5,126 nt of DNA from Acidiferrobacter sp. GTDB lineage: Bacteria; Pseudomonadota; Gammaproteobacteria; Arenicellales; UBA868. Location: assembly GCA_002694065.1 (NCBI GenBank), contig NZKZ01000179.1:1-5126 (forward strand), written 5' to 3'. The translations under genes were made by a program, and so were the position numbers. Below the pieces are notes generated by a model. That model saw nothing but the letters and a program-made list of their open reading frames with translations. It did no database searches and was not told the origin of the DNA. Shown piece after piece: positions 5,062 to 5,126 of this stretch; within the stretch, counting starts at the first letter, position 1; every line of letters starts with the position of its first letter.

Positions 5062-5126
5062 GTGTCGAAAGAGAAATTCGAGCGCAGTAAGCCGCATGTG
5101 AACGTTGGCACCATTGGTCACGTCGA
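5062..5126 (+). CDS. tuf: Elongation factor Tu, 5' end only
   Basis: Twenty-one complete codons are visible, beginning MSKEKFERSKPHVNVGTIGH and running off the right edge. This is the highly conserved N-terminus of EF-Tu, including the start of the P-loop region (GTIGHVD). EF-Tu is the GTPase that brings aminoacyl-tRNA to the ribosome. The start is GTG, as in both E. coli tuf genes, with GAGG at 5048-5051 as ribosome binding site. The spacer from tRNA-Thr is 68 bases and contains no terminator, so tRNAs and tuf share a transcript. The upstream tRNA order corresponds to tufB of enterics; whether a second copy exists cannot be seen. Confidence 0.96.
   Translation, partial: MSKEKFERSKPHVNVGTIGHV

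Overview
The window looks like gammaproteobacterial chromosome (a betaproteobacterium is less likely). Its right end has the gene order tRNA-Tyr, tRNA-Gly, tRNA-Thr, tuf, which matches the tyrU-glyT-thrT-tufB arrangement of enterics. All three tRNAs encode their own CCA, and the EF-Tu N-terminus is close to that of E. coli. Base composition looks moderately GC-rich and fairly even, and I see no mobile element, CRISPR array or integration scar.

Left part (1-2798, all + strand): a tight run of six genes with a sulfur-handling flavour. In order they are the 3' part of a rhodanese-like protein without a cysteine at the usual active position; a 94-residue DsrE-like protein with a conserved-looking Cys; a 91-residue protein of probable DsrE/F-like fold; an unrecognised 62-residue protein; a 312-residue exported tandem-rhodanese sulfurtransferase with an intact catalytic Cys and by far the best ribosome binding site; and a 217-residue exported protein with one C-type haem motif (CQGCH). 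Most junctions are overlapping or abutting, so this is very probably one operon whose promoter lies left of the window. My inference is that cytoplasmic sulfur-carrier-like proteins are co-produced with a periplasmic sulfurtransferase and a periplasmic electron carrier, which fits oxidation or transfer of reduced sulfur. I do not recognise this exact cluster as a named system.

The most striking element is a near-ideal Rho-independent terminator (13-bp perfect GC-rich stem, 3-base loop, five T) inside the signal-peptide codons of the cytochrome gene, 33 bases after the rhodanese stop. The cytochrome starts with a TTG directly abutting the rhodanese TAA and has no good ribosome binding site. 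Cytochrome output may therefore be limited by termination and may depend on translating ribosomes passing over the hairpin.

Middle part (2815-4347, - strand): a family 39 (PMT_2/ArnT-like) membrane glycosyltransferase, convergent with the cytochrome gene with only 16 bases between the stops. It seems unrelated to the sulfur cluster.

Right part (4348-5126): a divergent intergenic region of about 308 bases carrying candidate promoters for the glycosyltransferase (-) and the tRNA operon (+), then the three tRNAs and the first 21 complete codons of tuf, which begins with GTG.
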